A DNA stretch of 64,000 nucleotides from an uncultured bacterium (lineage in GTDB: Bacteria > Cyanobacteriota > Vampirovibrionia > Gastranaerophilales > Gastranaerophilaceae): contig CASFTJ010000001.1 in the NCBI GenBank assembly GCA_949297715.1, positions 1-64,000 on the forward strand, given 5' to 3'. This document shows positions 50,827 through 59,987 of the stretch, piece after piece. The translations under genes were made by a program, and so were the position numbers. Positions within the stretch are counted from its first letter, which is position 1. Every line of letters begins with the position of its first letter. The notes beneath the pieces are model-generated. The model was not told the origin of the DNA, searched no databases, and saw only the letters and a list, made by a program, of their open reading frames with translations.

Positions 50827-51607
50827 ATGAAAACTCAGACTATAGTAGAAACCCGCAGGGGGGGGGGGGGCAAACACCCGCTACGAGAGGCTTTCAGCAA
50901 ATAAAGCCTTTACACTCGCAGAAGTTCTCATAACTATCGGGATACTCGGTGTAGTTATCGCAATGACACTGCCATCTATAATAGGCAAATATCAGAAAAA
51001 AGTCACAGTCGAAAGATTAAAAAAAGCTTATACGGTAATATCACAAGCCGTAGCAATGTCCATTAAGGATCACGAAGAAGTAGAATATTGGGATTTTGAA
51101 CTTAGCGCACAGGAGTTTATGGATACTTATTTAAGTCCGCATTTCCAAAAAATTGCATCTGAAGAAGTTTCTTCTAATACAAACAAATATTCAAAGACTT
51201 ATGTATTGCCGGATGGCACTACCTTTTACGGCTGGATGGCCAAGAATCCTGCTCCTGAAAATCATGATGTAACAACTTTTTATCAAATAAATATAGATAT
51301 AAACGGAAAGCAAAATCCTAATCAATTAGGAAGGGATATTTTTGTTTTTTATTTATTCCCAATGAAAAATAGGGTATTTAATGGAGGACTAGGTAATATT
51401 GCTAAAAATGTGCCTAGGGCCGGATTATACCCAGATGGTTATGGTTATAATAGGGAAACTCTAAAAAATGATAGCTGGCGGGGATGTAATATTGATCCAA
51501 ATGGACAAGCTGCAAGTGGCACCTCTTTATCCTATTCCGCTCGTGCTTTTTGTACTGCCTTGATTATGTATGACGGGTGGAAAATTGCCGATGATTATAA
51601 CTGGTAG
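50827..51607 (+). CDS. Pseudopilin-like protein 4, out of frame because of a poly-G run (phase OFF)
   Basis: ATG 50827 has AAGGAG at ideal spacing, but after ten codons the frame enters a run of 13 G and ends at TAA 50902-50904. The pilin frame begins beyond the tract: AFTLAEVLITIGILGVV, a long helix, and the C-terminus DGWKIADDYNW. It has no ATG, GTG or TTG between the previous stop and the pilin helix, so the product cannot be made complete as assembled. With 12 G the ORF is a 259-residue prepilin whose leader includes RRGGGANTRYERL. The first in-frame ATG now is 50963, inside the helix. Confidence 0.85.
50858..50870 (+). repeat. Poly-G tract (13 G) in pseudopilin 4
   Basis: Thirteen G lie between the start codon and the pilin helix. 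Twelve G would restore the frame. Confidence 0.92.
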
Positions 51608-51702
51608 AATTTCCAAAACCTCATTTAATTATGTATATTTGCATTATGGCATTTTTATAATAAGATAAACTTGTATGTGTACTAATTAAGAGGGAGGTAA
51701 AA

Positions 51703-53028
51703 ATGGAATTTTTACACAATATCGTGCAGGCCCACAGTGTTGGAATTTCTGCCGGTATCTTGCTTATTGCTTACGTGTTTATCGCATTAGAAAAAATCCC
51801 TAAAGTTACAATTGCACTTTTAGGTGCCGCTATAACTATACTTTTAGGACTCGTAAGCCAAACTAAAACACTTGATGGCGGGCTTGATCCGCATTATTTT
51901 ATCAATTTCGTTGATTTCAACGTAATTTTCTTACTTGTATCAATGATGATTATAGTAAGCATTGCTACAAGAAGCGGTATGTTCAACTGGATTGCAAACC
52001 AGCTTTTGAAACTTACGAAAGGACATCCGGTTGGAGTTTTAATTGCTTTAGGCTTGTTTACCGCTGTAGCTTCAGCATTTTTGGATAACGTAACTACCGT
52101 TATTTTGATTATGCCTGTTACTTTCTTTATTGCAAGCAAACTTGACATCAACCCGATTCCGTATCTTTTGACCGAAATTTTCGCATCTAATATCGGCGGT
52201 ACCGCAACATTAATCGGTGATCCTCCGAATATCATTATCGGAAGTGCTGCAGGATTATCTTTTATGGATTTCGTAAATAAATTAACTCCTATTATTGCAG
52301 TTATTATGGTTGTTGTTCTTACGGTTTTATGGCTTTTCTTCAGAAAAGAGCTTCACACTACTCCTGAAAGAATGGCTGAAGTCGCTAATCTTGACAACTC
52401 AAAAACCATTACTGATTATCCTTTAATGATCAGAAGCGGTATTGTTCTTGTTTTAGTAATTCTTGGTTTTGTTTTACATGATGTAACTCATATTGAAACT
52501 TGCGTTACGGCAATGCTCGGTGCCAGCTTCCTGTTATTGTTTGAAAAACCGAAAGATATTTTATGCGATGTTGAATGGAACACAATTTTCTTCTTCATCG
52601 GTTTATTCATAATTATCGGCGGCTTGGAAGCTTCAGGCGGTATCGCTTTAATGGCTAAATGGATTTTGAATGTAACAGAAGGCTCTCAATCGGCTACTGC
52701 GATGATTATTCTTTGGGCTTCTGGTTTCATAAGCGGTATTATTGATAATATTCCTTATACTGCAACCATGACTCCGATGTTATTAGAAATCAGAAACGTT
52801 ATGGGAGCTGATTATACACTTCCATTATGGTGGTGCTTATCTTTAGGTGCTTGTCTTGGAGGCAACATGACGATTATCGGTGCTGCTGCTAACGTTATTG
52901 TTTCTGAAACTTCAGCTCATCACGGTCATCCGATTTCATTTATGAGATTTTTGAAATATGGTGTTTTCATTATGATAATCTCACTTGCTTTAAGCTCAGT
53001 TTATATTTGGTTAAGATTTTTACACTAA
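51703..53028 (+). CDS. NhaD/ArsB-type ion transporter
   Basis: This 441-residue protein has about 11-12 spans. The family signatures SAFLDNVTTVILIMPVT and ASNIGGTATLIGDPPNI are both present, and a second-half repeat has SGIIDNIPYTATMTP and GGNMTIIGAAANVIV. Members of the ion-transporter superfamily include Na+/H+ antiporters (NhaD), arsenite pumps and the P protein. No ars genes adjoin it, so Na+/H+ exchange is more likely. GGGAGG precedes the ATG. Confidence 0.88.
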   Translation: MEFLHNIVQAHSVGISAGILLIAYVFIALEKIPKVTIALLGAAITILLGLVSQTKTLDGGLDPHYFINFVDFNVIFLLVSMMIIVSIATRSGMFNWIANQLLKLTKGHPVGVLIALGLFTAVASAFLDNVTTVILIMPVTFFIASKLDINPIPYLLTEIFASNIGGTATLIGDPPNIIIGSAAGLSFMDFVNKLTPIIAVIMVVVLTVLWLFFRKELHTTPERMAEVANLDNSKTITDYPLMIRSGIVLVLVILGFVLHDVTHIETCVTAMLGASFLLLFEKPKDILCDVEWNTIFFFIGLFIIIGGLEASGGIALMAKWILNVTEGSQSATAMIILWASGFISGIIDNIPYTATMTPMLLEIRNVMGADYTLPLWWCLSLGACLGGNMTIIGAAANVIVSETSAHHGHPISFMRFLKYGVFIMIISLALSSVYIWLRFLH

Positions 53029-53060
53029 TAATCTGACTTAGCTGAAAGCATAATGTAAAA

Positions 53061-53110
53061 AAAGTTCCCGTTTTGTATCATTTGAAAAGATAAGGACGGG
53101 AGCTTTTTTT
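53061..53110 (+). terminator. Terminator whose stem contains the next gene's ribosome site
   Basis: AAGTTCCCGT (53062-53071) pairs with ACGGGAGCTT (53096-53105) and is followed by T8 running to the ATG at 53111. GGGAG in the 3' arm is the only ribosome-site candidate for the following gene, so termination and translation compete. Confidence 0.7.
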
Positions 53111-54124
53111 ATGAAAAAAATATTGTTTTTTGATGTTGCAGAATATGAGGTTGAATTTTTAAAAGAGGCCTGTGAAGGAAAATTTGAATATCAACTGATT
53201 AAGGAATCTTTAAACGGTTTATTTGAACTTTCAAAAGAGCAGGAAGATGCTCAAATAATTTCTTGTTTTACAACTTCAAGGGTTCCGAATGACATTCTTG
53301 AAAAGTTTAAAAATCTTGAACTGATTGCACTGAGATCTGTAGGGTTTAATCATATTGATATAGATTACTGCAAGAAAAATAAGATTTTTGTTGAAAATAC
53401 TCCAAACTACGGCAATATGACAGTTGCAGAATTTGCGCTCGGCTTGCTTTTGGATGTTGCAAGGAAGGTTACCTATTCTGCCAATAATCTAAAAAACTCC
53501 ATAGTTGATGCAAAATGCACAATCGGGACAGAAATTTTTGGAAAAACAATCGGTATTGTAGGGCTTGGTGCAATCGGCAGTGAAATGGCAAGATTAGCAC
53601 ACGGTATCGGATTGAAAATTTTAGGATACGATTTAAAAGAAAATGAAGAATTAAAAGAAAAATACGACGTTCAATATACGGATTTTGAAACTTTAATTAG
53701 AAATTCTGATTTTATATCCTTGCATTCACCGCTTACGAAAGAAAATTACCATCTGTTTAATAAAGAAACTTTTGAACTTATGAAGCCGACGGCATTTATA
53801 ATTAACACTGCAAGAGGCGAATTAATCGACACACAGGCTTTATATAACGCTTTGATTGAAAACAGAATCGCAGGAGCAGGTCTGGATGTTTTGGAAAGCG
53901 AAGACACTTTAGTGGATATTGAATATCTTGTTGATATCGGCAGAATGTCCCCGCAAGCATTACAAAAAACAGTATTGAACAATCGGCTCATGAAACTGGA
54001 TAACGTAATCATAACCCCGCATATTGCTTACGACACTAATGAAGCAATAAATAGAATCTTAAACACCGCAATATCAAATATAAATGCCTTTGTAGAGGGC
54101 AAAATTCAAAATAATGTATATTAA
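53111..54124 (+). CDS. D-2-hydroxyacid dehydrogenase (D-lactate dehydrogenase-like)
   Basis: It encodes 337 residues with the family fold: the NAD loop GIVGLGAIGSEMARLA, the catalytic Arg in NTARGELIDT, a Glu in DVLESED and the His in ITPHIAYDTNEA. The N-terminal RSVGFNHIDIDYCKK matches D-lactate dehydrogenase-type members. The true substrate is uncertain. The start codon directly follows the T-run of a terminator hairpin. Confidence 0.9.
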   Translation: MKKILFFDVAEYEVEFLKEACEGKFEYQLIKESLNGLFELSKEQEDAQIISCFTTSRVPNDILEKFKNLELIALRSVGFNHIDIDYCKKNKIFVENTPNYGNMTVAEFALGLLLDVARKVTYSANNLKNSIVDAKCTIGTEIFGKTIGIVGLGAIGSEMARLAHGIGLKILGYDLKENEELKEKYDVQYTDFETLIRNSDFISLHSPLTKENYHLFNKETFELMKPTAFIINTARGELIDTQALYNALIENRIAGAGLDVLESEDTLVDIEYLVDIGRMSPQALQKTVLNNRLMKLDNVIITPHIAYDTNEAINRILNTAISNINAFVEGKIQNNVY

Positions 54125-54147
54125 TGTAAAAATTTTTAAAGAATTAA

Positions 54148-54185
54148 TCCTAACCTGCCGTAAATCGGGTATAGGTAGGTTAGGA
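54148..54185 (+). promoter_or_regulatory. Hairpin covering the ribosome site of the TPR gene
   Basis: TCCTAACCTGCC (54148-54159) and GGTAGGTTAGGA (54174-54185) pair at 11 of 12 positions around a 14-nt loop. The 3' arm holds the TTAGGA ribosome-site candidate and the A of the ATG, so the fold would hide the start. A DNA operator is the alternative. Confidence 0.55.
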
Positions 54186-55480
54186 TGTCAAAAACGGAAA
54201 AGAAAAATAAAGAGCTTGAAATAACCTTCTTAAACGGAGTTTGGATGTGGTTTAAGCTGCAAAAAGAAATTCAATCAGACAAAGCCACTTCTCAAACCTA
54301 TGTTCATCTTGCTGAAATTTATTTAAATTATTATATGTATAGATTATCATTTTATCATGCTCTAAAGGCAATAAAGTTGGATAAATCGAATCCTGATGCC
54401 TACTATTATGCAGGTTTTGGCAAATATTATTTGAAAAATAATGTTCCGGTCGCAAAAAAATATTTTAGAAAAGCTGTTGAACTCGGAATGAAACGAGTAT
54501 ATATCCCTCTTGAAATGCTTGCTATTATTGCAATTCAGGAAGAAGATTTTGAGAAGAGTTTTGATTATAAAAAACAAGTTTTAAGTATAAATGAAGAAAA
54601 TTCTGTTTTTTATTTCATGTGTACATATATCTATATCCAATCGTTTATGCTAAAAGAATCCCTTGAATATTTCTTTAAAGGGATAAAATATTCTATATTA
54701 GAACGTAAGCTTCCTTTAATAGGAATATTTTTTATTATATGTTTTTTCATTCAAAATTTTACAGCTAATTATTTTTATAAAAATTATTGCAGAGCGTATT
54801 ATCTTCTTTATAGCGGGGAATCAAAAGAAGAAGGAGAAAAATTGTTTTTAGAAATTGCTGAAAAGCACAAAAAGTATAAAGAATGCTGTTATAATAGCCT
54901 TTTAGACTATTATTACGAAAAAGATGATTATAAAAAATGTATTGATATAGCAAATAAGATTTTAATAAAAGATAAGTATTGGAAAGCTTATGAATATAAA
55001 AAGCTTTCATATATGACACTTGGTCAAGAAGATAAAGTTATTGAAGTTATAAAGATAATGCAAAATAACAATATTCAAACTGAAGATGAAGATTACAATA
55101 TTCAACTTGGCAAAATATATTTAGCAAAAGAAAATTTTTCAAAAGCCTTAAATTATTTTAACAAACAAATAATATCATCACCGAGTTCACACCCGTTTTT
55201 GTATAAAGGAATGTGCTTAGAGAGGCTTTCTGATTATGAAAATGCCATAAAAGCATATAATACTTCACTGGATTACGAAAAGAGCGACCTTGCATATTAT
55301 AGAATTGCAAACTTGTACTATCTGGAAAAAGACTATCAAAAAGCACTTGAATGTATAAATAACGGACTTTTATTGAACAAAGATTCTTATAATTACAATT
55401 TAAAAGGTGATATTCTAACCGCAATGCTGAGGATTAAAGAAGCAAACATTTGCTATAAAAAAGCGGAAAATCTAGGCTAA
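54185..55480 (+). CDS. TPR-repeat protein with a central membrane segment
   Basis: It encodes 431 residues made mostly of TPR helices: YVHLAEIYLNYYMYRLSFYH, AYYYAGFGKYYLKNNVPVAK, YRIANLYYLEKDYQKALEC and others. One hydrophobic stretch (IGIFFIICFFIQNF, about residue 180) may span or touch the membrane. Such proteins usually scaffold complexes. Its neighbours give no pathway. The start lies in a hairpin that may control translation. Confidence 0.8.
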   Translation: MSKTEKKNKELEITFLNGVWMWFKLQKEIQSDKATSQTYVHLAEIYLNYYMYRLSFYHALKAIKLDKSNPDAYYYAGFGKYYLKNNVPVAKKYFRKAVELGMKRVYIPLEMLAIIAIQEEDFEKSFDYKKQVLSINEENSVFYFMCTYIYIQSFMLKESLEYFFKGIKYSILERKLPLIGIFFIICFFIQNFTANYFYKNYCRAYYLLYSGESKEEGEKLFLEIAEKHKKYKECCYNSLLDYYYEKDDYKKCIDIANKILIKDKYWKAYEYKKLSYMTLGQEDKVIEVIKIMQNNNIQTEDEDYNIQLGKIYLAKENFSKALNYFNKQIISSPSSHPFLYKGMCLERLSDYENAIKAYNTSLDYEKSDLAYYRIANLYYLEKDYQKALECINNGLLLNKDSYNYNLKGDILTAMLRIKEANICYKKAENLG

Positions 55481-55483
55481 AAT

Positions 55484-56422
55484 TTATCTGCAAGTTCTGT
55501 TGCATTTGGGCTCACTTAGCGGTTTTCCAAAAATCAGCCTTAACCCGCCAAAGTTCTTCGACATAGTGTTTTTAAGCCCGCCCGTTATGTCTGCTAAATT
55601 TTGCGTAATTATTTCTGCATTTGATATTGAAGAAGAAATTTGCGCTCCTTGCGAACTTATATCGCCTGTTATTGAATCAATATTTTGCGTAATTCCTTCT
55701 ATATTTTTTCCGGTCACAACGACACTTGAAGATGTTTTATCAACATTTGAAAATGTATTTTTTAACTGGCTTTCATTTATGGAATTGTTCAATTTTAACG
55801 CAAAAATCCTGAAACTATTTGACATTTGAGCAAGATTGTTTGTCATAATTTTAATTGAAGGCCTGTTTTCATCCACAGTATCAGTTAATACATTTAAAAA
55901 TTCGGTTAAAGCGTCACTTGTAAGCTTCAAACTCTCCATAAGACTGTTTGCATTATTCGTCAAAGCATCCAATTCTCCTGTCAAAGCTTTGCTTGAAAAA
56001 TAATTTTCAATATCAACAGTCATTACACCATTTATAATATCTCCGCTTTTTAATGAAACTGAAGACGGTTTTTCAGGATATAGAAGATTTATAAAATCTG
56101 TTTCTTTTCTCTCGCGTTTTTCTCTTGTTAAAAGCGCCGTTGTATTATTGGGCAATTTTAAGTGCTTCGGGTAAAGCACAATTGTAACCAAAGTCGATTG
56201 AAAATTGTCATTCGGCGCTATTTTTTGAACTTTTCCGATTCTGTAACCTTTATAATAAACCGGAATTTTATTTCTTACAGGTCTTGCATCCTTAAATTCT
56301 ACAGTTATATAAGTGTAAGTCTTAACTCTATAAACACACATTAATATACAAAGAATAACGAAAATTAAAAGCGCAATTCGCGATGTTTTTTGATTAATTT
56401 GAGATGTTAAAAATTCTTTCAT
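55484..56422 (-). CDS. mlaD: MlaD/MCE-family lipid-transport protein
   Basis: This 312-residue protein has an N-terminal span (about 16-33) and an MCE domain (VEFKDARPVRNKIPVYYKGYRIG, in part NKIPVYYKGYRIGKV, then LVTIVLYP). A long helical region with many Asn/Ser and a C-terminal Cys-rich end (PKCNRTC) follows. MCE proteins carry lipids between membranes with MlaE/MlaF partners, which are not in the window. It starts 32 nt after the leuS terminator. Confidence 0.88.
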   Translation of the reverse strand: MKEFLTSQINQKTSRIALLIFVILCILMCVYRVKTYTYITVEFKDARPVRNKIPVYYKGYRIGKVQKIAPNDNFQSTLVTIVLYPKHLKLPNNTTALLTREKRERKETDFINLLYPEKPSSVSLKSGDIINGVMTVDIENYFSSKALTGELDALTNNANSLMESLKLTSDALTEFLNVLTDTVDENRPSIKIMTNNLAQMSNSFRIFALKLNNSINESQLKNTFSNVDKTSSSVVVTGKNIEGITQNIDSITGDISSQGAQISSSISNAEIITQNLADITGGLKNTMSKNFGGLRLIFGKPLSEPKCNRTCR

Positions 56423-56453
56423 ACAAATAATGTTATAATTTTAACAACCAAAT

Positions 56454-56490
56454 AAAATTGCCCCGTCAGCTATAAGACGGGACAATTTTT
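56454..56490 (-). terminator. Terminator of leuS
   Basis: AAAATTG-C-CCCGTC pairs with GACGGG-A-CAATTTT around an 8-nt loop, 19 nt beyond the leuS stop; T-rich sequence follows on the minus strand. Confidence 0.85.
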
Positions 56491-56508
56491 ATAAACTTTG
56501 CAAAACAA

Positions 56509-58998
56509 CTATTTTACAACGATATTTACCAATTTTTTAGGAACAACAATTGTTTTTACAACTGTTTTTCCTGCTGTTATTTCTTTAATCTTGGCACTAG
56601 AAAGCGCAAGCGTTTTTAATTCGTCTTCACTTGAAGATTCATCTGCTTCAATTTTGTCTTTCACTTTACCGTTAACCTGAACAACAAGTGTAATTGAGCT
56701 TAATTTAGCCAAATTCTCATCCCACTTCGGCCATTCCTGCTCGTGAATAGACCCTTGACAACCTAAATCAGCCCAGGCTTCTTCTGTCAGGTGAACCGCA
56801 ACAGGCGACATCAATTTAAGCAAAGTCAAAATCGCAAAACTCAACACTTCTTTATCTTCCTGATCAAGATTAGACTTCTTACCCTGCCAATCGTAAATAG
56901 TATTAACAAGTTCACGATATTTTGAAATTACCGTATTAAATTGGAAGTCATTTGAAATATCGTTAGAAATTCCCTTAATCGCCATATGAACACGACGAAC
57001 AAGTTCATCATTTTCTTTTTTCAAAGCTGTCTGAGGATTAAAGGCCGCTGTTGTAATATTTTCAGCATTTGTTGAAATTAATCTCCAAACTCTGTTCAAG
57101 AATTTGTAACACCCCTCAACTCCTGCATCTGACCAGTCAAAATCTCTTGCCGGAGGTGAATCCGATAAAATAAACAATCTTGCCGTATCAGCTCCGTAAT
57201 TTTCAAATATTTCATCCGGATCAACCGTATTTCCTTTAGATTTTGACATTTTAGAACCATCTTTCAAAACCATTCCTTGAGTCAAAAGGTTTTTAAACGG
57301 CTCGTCAAAATCCAACAAACCTAAATCCCTCAATGCTTTTGTGAAAAATCTTGAATAAAGCAGGTGAAGAATTGCATGCTCAATTCCACCGACATACTGA
57401 TCTACAGGAAGCCATTTGTTTACTTTGTCTTTAGCAAACGGCATTTTGTCATTTTTAGCATCAGAATATCTTAGATAATACCAGCTTGAGCAAACGAATG
57501 TATCCATCGTATCGGTTTCCCGTCTTGCTTTTCCGCCGCAGCAAGGGCAAGTTGTTTCGACAAAAGTTTTAGACGTTGTAATCGGAGATTTGCCGACTAC
57601 GCTAAAGTCAACATCCTTCGGCAATAAAACAGGAAGCTGATCTTCCGGAACTGGCTGAATTCCGCATTTTTCGCAATATACAACAGGAATCGGAGCGCCC
57701 CAGTATCTTTGACGTGACACAAGCCAGTCACGAAGTCTGTATTGTGTTTTAAATTCTCCAAAACCTTCTTTAACAGCTTTTTCCGTAATCGCTTTTTTAG
57801 CATCTTCATTTTTCATTCCGTTAAATTCGCCTGAATTAATCATTATACCAGGTTCGGTATAAGCTTCATCTTTACAATCCGAAGGATTTTCAGGATTTTC
57901 TATAACGACTTTCATCGGAAGATTATATTTTTTAGCAAAATCAAAGTCCCTTGTATCATGTGTCGGAACAGCCATTACAGCACCTGTTCCGTATTCGACA
58001 AGCGCATAATCTGCTGTCCATAGCGGGAATTTTTCGCCCGTAAACGGATTTATACAATGCGTTCCAAGAGGAACACCCGTTTTTGTTCTGTCTGTTGAAA
58101 GTCTTTCAATTTCAGTCATTTTGCGGGCATTTGCTCGATAATCTTCAACCGCTTTTTTGTTTTCCGCAGTTGTAAGTTTCTCAATATCTTTATACTCGGG
58201 TGCCACAACCAAATAAGTGATACCGTAAGCCGTATCGGGACGGGTTGTGTAAACCGGAATTTCTAACTCAGACCCGTCAGGCATATCGCAAACCTTAAAT
58301 CTTAAAATTGCACCTTCAGACTTACCAATCCAGTTTGCCTGCATAGTTTTTACGTTATCGCCCCAGCCTGTAAGTTTATCCAAATCTTCCAGAAGGACTT
58401 CGGCATAATCCGTAATTTTCAAAAACCATTGTGAAAGATATTTCTTTTCAACAACGTTGTCACATCTCCAGCATTTGCCGTCGATTACCTGTTCGTTTGC
58501 AAGAACCGTTCCGCATTCTTCACACCAGTTTACGGCAGCTTCTTTTTTATAAGCAAGTCCTTTTTTGTATAACTGCAAAAACAGCCACTGAGTCCATTTG
58601 TAATAATCAGGCTTGCAGGTCGTAACTTCTCTGTCCCAATCGTAAGAAAGCCCGAGCATTTTAAGCTGTTTTGTCATATATTTAATATTTTCATCAGTCC
58701 AAACTTCAGGATTTGCACCGTGTTTCATAGCCGCATTTTCTGCAGGAAGCCCGAAACTATCCCAACCCATCGGATGAAGCACGTTAAATCCGTTCATCTT
58801 TTTATAACGAGCAATTACATCTGTAATTGTATAGTTTCTTACATGCCCCATATGAAGCTTGCCTGACGGATAAGGAAACATCGACAAAGCATAATATTTA
58901 GGTTTGCTGTTGTCATCAGTTGTCTTAAAAGCTTTATTTTCTTCCCATATTTTCTGCCATTTTTTTTCTATTTCTTGCGGATAATACGATTCTTTCAT
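56509..58998 (-). CDS. leuS: Leucyl-tRNA synthetase
   Basis: From ATG 58998 (AGGGAGA upstream) it is 829 residues; a longer ORF start adds 19 atypical residues. The class I motifs are PYPSGKLHMGHVRNY (HIGH type) and GSKMSKSKGN. The editing domain has TRPDTAYGITYLV and AVPTHDTRDFDFA. Zinc-type Cys pairs are present at CEECGTV/CWRC and CPCCGG. Length is normal. It is divergent from a poly-G pseudopilin gene. Confidence 0.97.
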   Translation of the reverse strand: MKESYYPQEIEKKWQKIWEENKAFKTTDDNSKPKYYALSMFPYPSGKLHMGHVRNYTITDVIARYKKMNGFNVLHPMGWDSFGLPAENAAMKHGANPEVWTDENIKYMTKQLKMLGLSYDWDREVTTCKPDYYKWTQWLFLQLYKKGLAYKKEAAVNWCEECGTVLANEQVIDGKCWRCDNVVEKKYLSQWFLKITDYAEVLLEDLDKLTGWGDNVKTMQANWIGKSEGAILRFKVCDMPDGSELEIPVYTTRPDTAYGITYLVVAPEYKDIEKLTTAENKKAVEDYRANARKMTEIERLSTDRTKTGVPLGTHCINPFTGEKFPLWTADYALVEYGTGAVMAVPTHDTRDFDFAKKYNLPMKVVIENPENPSDCKDEAYTEPGIMINSGEFNGMKNEDAKKAITEKAVKEGFGEFKTQYRLRDWLVSRQRYWGAPIPVVYCEKCGIQPVPEDQLPVLLPKDVDFSVVGKSPITTSKTFVETTCPCCGGKARRETDTMDTFVCSSWYYLRYSDAKNDKMPFAKDKVNKWLPVDQYVGGIEHAILHLLYSRFFTKALRDLGLLDFDEPFKNLLTQGMVLKDGSKMSKSKGNTVDPDEIFENYGADTARLFILSDSPPARDFDWSDAGVEGCYKFLNRVWRLISTNAENITTAAFNPQTALKKENDELVRRVHMAIKGISNDISNDFQFNTVISKYRELVNTIYDWQGKKSNLDQEDKEVLSFAILTLLKLMSPVAVHLTEEAWADLGCQGSIHEQEWPKWDENLAKLSSITLVVQVNGKVKDKIEADESSSEDELKTLALSSAKIKEITAGKTVVKTIVVPKKLVNIVVK

Positions 58999-59057
58999 CT
59001 TTTTCTCCCTAACTCTTCGCACAAAAAGGGTAGCACAAAAACATTTCATTCGCAATC

Positions 59058-59086
59058 TTGCAAATTCTTAGAAAATAATTTATAAT
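59058..59086 (+). promoter_or_regulatory. Sigma-70-type promoter of pseudopilin 5
   Basis: TTGCAA, a 17-nt spacer and TATAAT, 19 nt before ATG 59106. It is a near-consensus promoter, so the gene should be transcribed whatever the length of the G-tract. Confidence 0.8.
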
Positions 59087-59105
59087 TATAAAAAAAGGAG
59101 GAACG

Positions 59106-59850
59106 ATGAAAACCTTGAAAACACTGCTCAGAATGAATGGGGGGGGGGGCTAACCATTGTAAACACTGGCTTTCAGCCTTTACGCTTGCCGAAACACTTA
59201 TTACTATTGGAATTATAGGCATTGTTGCCGCTATGACTTTACCAGCTATTATTGATCAAAGACAAAAAGTTGTGACCGTCAACAGACTTAAGAAATTTTA
59301 CACAACTATGGAACAAGCCATCTTATTAACAGAAAAAGACAATGGAGAACTTGAATATTGGATGCCTACTCCGGATTTATACAATAATAGCGAAGGTTTT
59401 GAAAAATGGTTTAATATGTATTTAGGCAAACATTTCCAAATTATTCAAAGGAAAAAACTTGATGCCAAATATTATCAAATAGGTTTAATTGATGGAAGCG
59501 GGTTTGTTGCTTATATAAATTCTTATGGAACAATATTCTTCTTTTTCTGTATTGATCTAAAATATTGCGGGAAAGAAAAATATGACGGCAAAAATTCTTT
59601 TCTATTTTCTATCGCCCCAGATGCACAAGCAAATAATAGAATTAGATTTGTAACATCAAATACCGGTTCACAGCATGTGTCACGTGAATACCTTCTTGAA
59701 CGTTGCAAATATGGAGATAGCGACACCCCAGGAACAAGCATAAAAGATAAAAGGCATACTTGCGCAAGACTTATTCAATATGATGGCTGGCAGATTAAAA
59801 AAGATTATCCTTGGGATCAAATTATTGTTACGCCCGGTGATGGCGATTAA
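59106..59850 (+). CDS. Pseudopilin-like protein 5, out of frame because of a poly-G run (phase OFF)
   Basis: ATG 59106 follows AAGGAGG closely, but its frame runs through 11 G into TAA at 59151-59153. The pilin frame reads SAFTLAETLITIGIIGIV, then a long helix, several Cys and the tail DGWQIKKDYPWDQ. With 10 G the two join into a 247-residue prepilin with the leader end RMNGGGANHCKHWLSA. In the present phase a product could start only at ATG 59137, formed by the edge of the G-run, with no ribosome site. The strong upstream promoter is intact. Confidence 0.83.
59139..59149 (+). repeat. Poly-G tract (11 G) in pseudopilin 5
   Basis: Eleven G between the start codon and the pilin helix. Ten G would restore the frame. 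Confidence 0.92.
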
Positions 59851-59973
59851 TCTTGTTTGATAATTGAAATATAATACCAGTCTGGATTATTCATTAAACT
59901 TTGCCTGAGGGTAACTTATTTTCATCATAAAAATTAATTTATTCATACTATTAACGTTTTTGAAAATTTATAT

Positions 59974-59987
59974 TATAATTCTGTATT
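59974..59987 (+). promoter_or_regulatory. -10 box placed for a leaderless mRNA
   Basis: TATAAT (59974-59979) lies 8 nt before the ATG at 59988; no ribosome site is seen. Confidence 0.5.
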
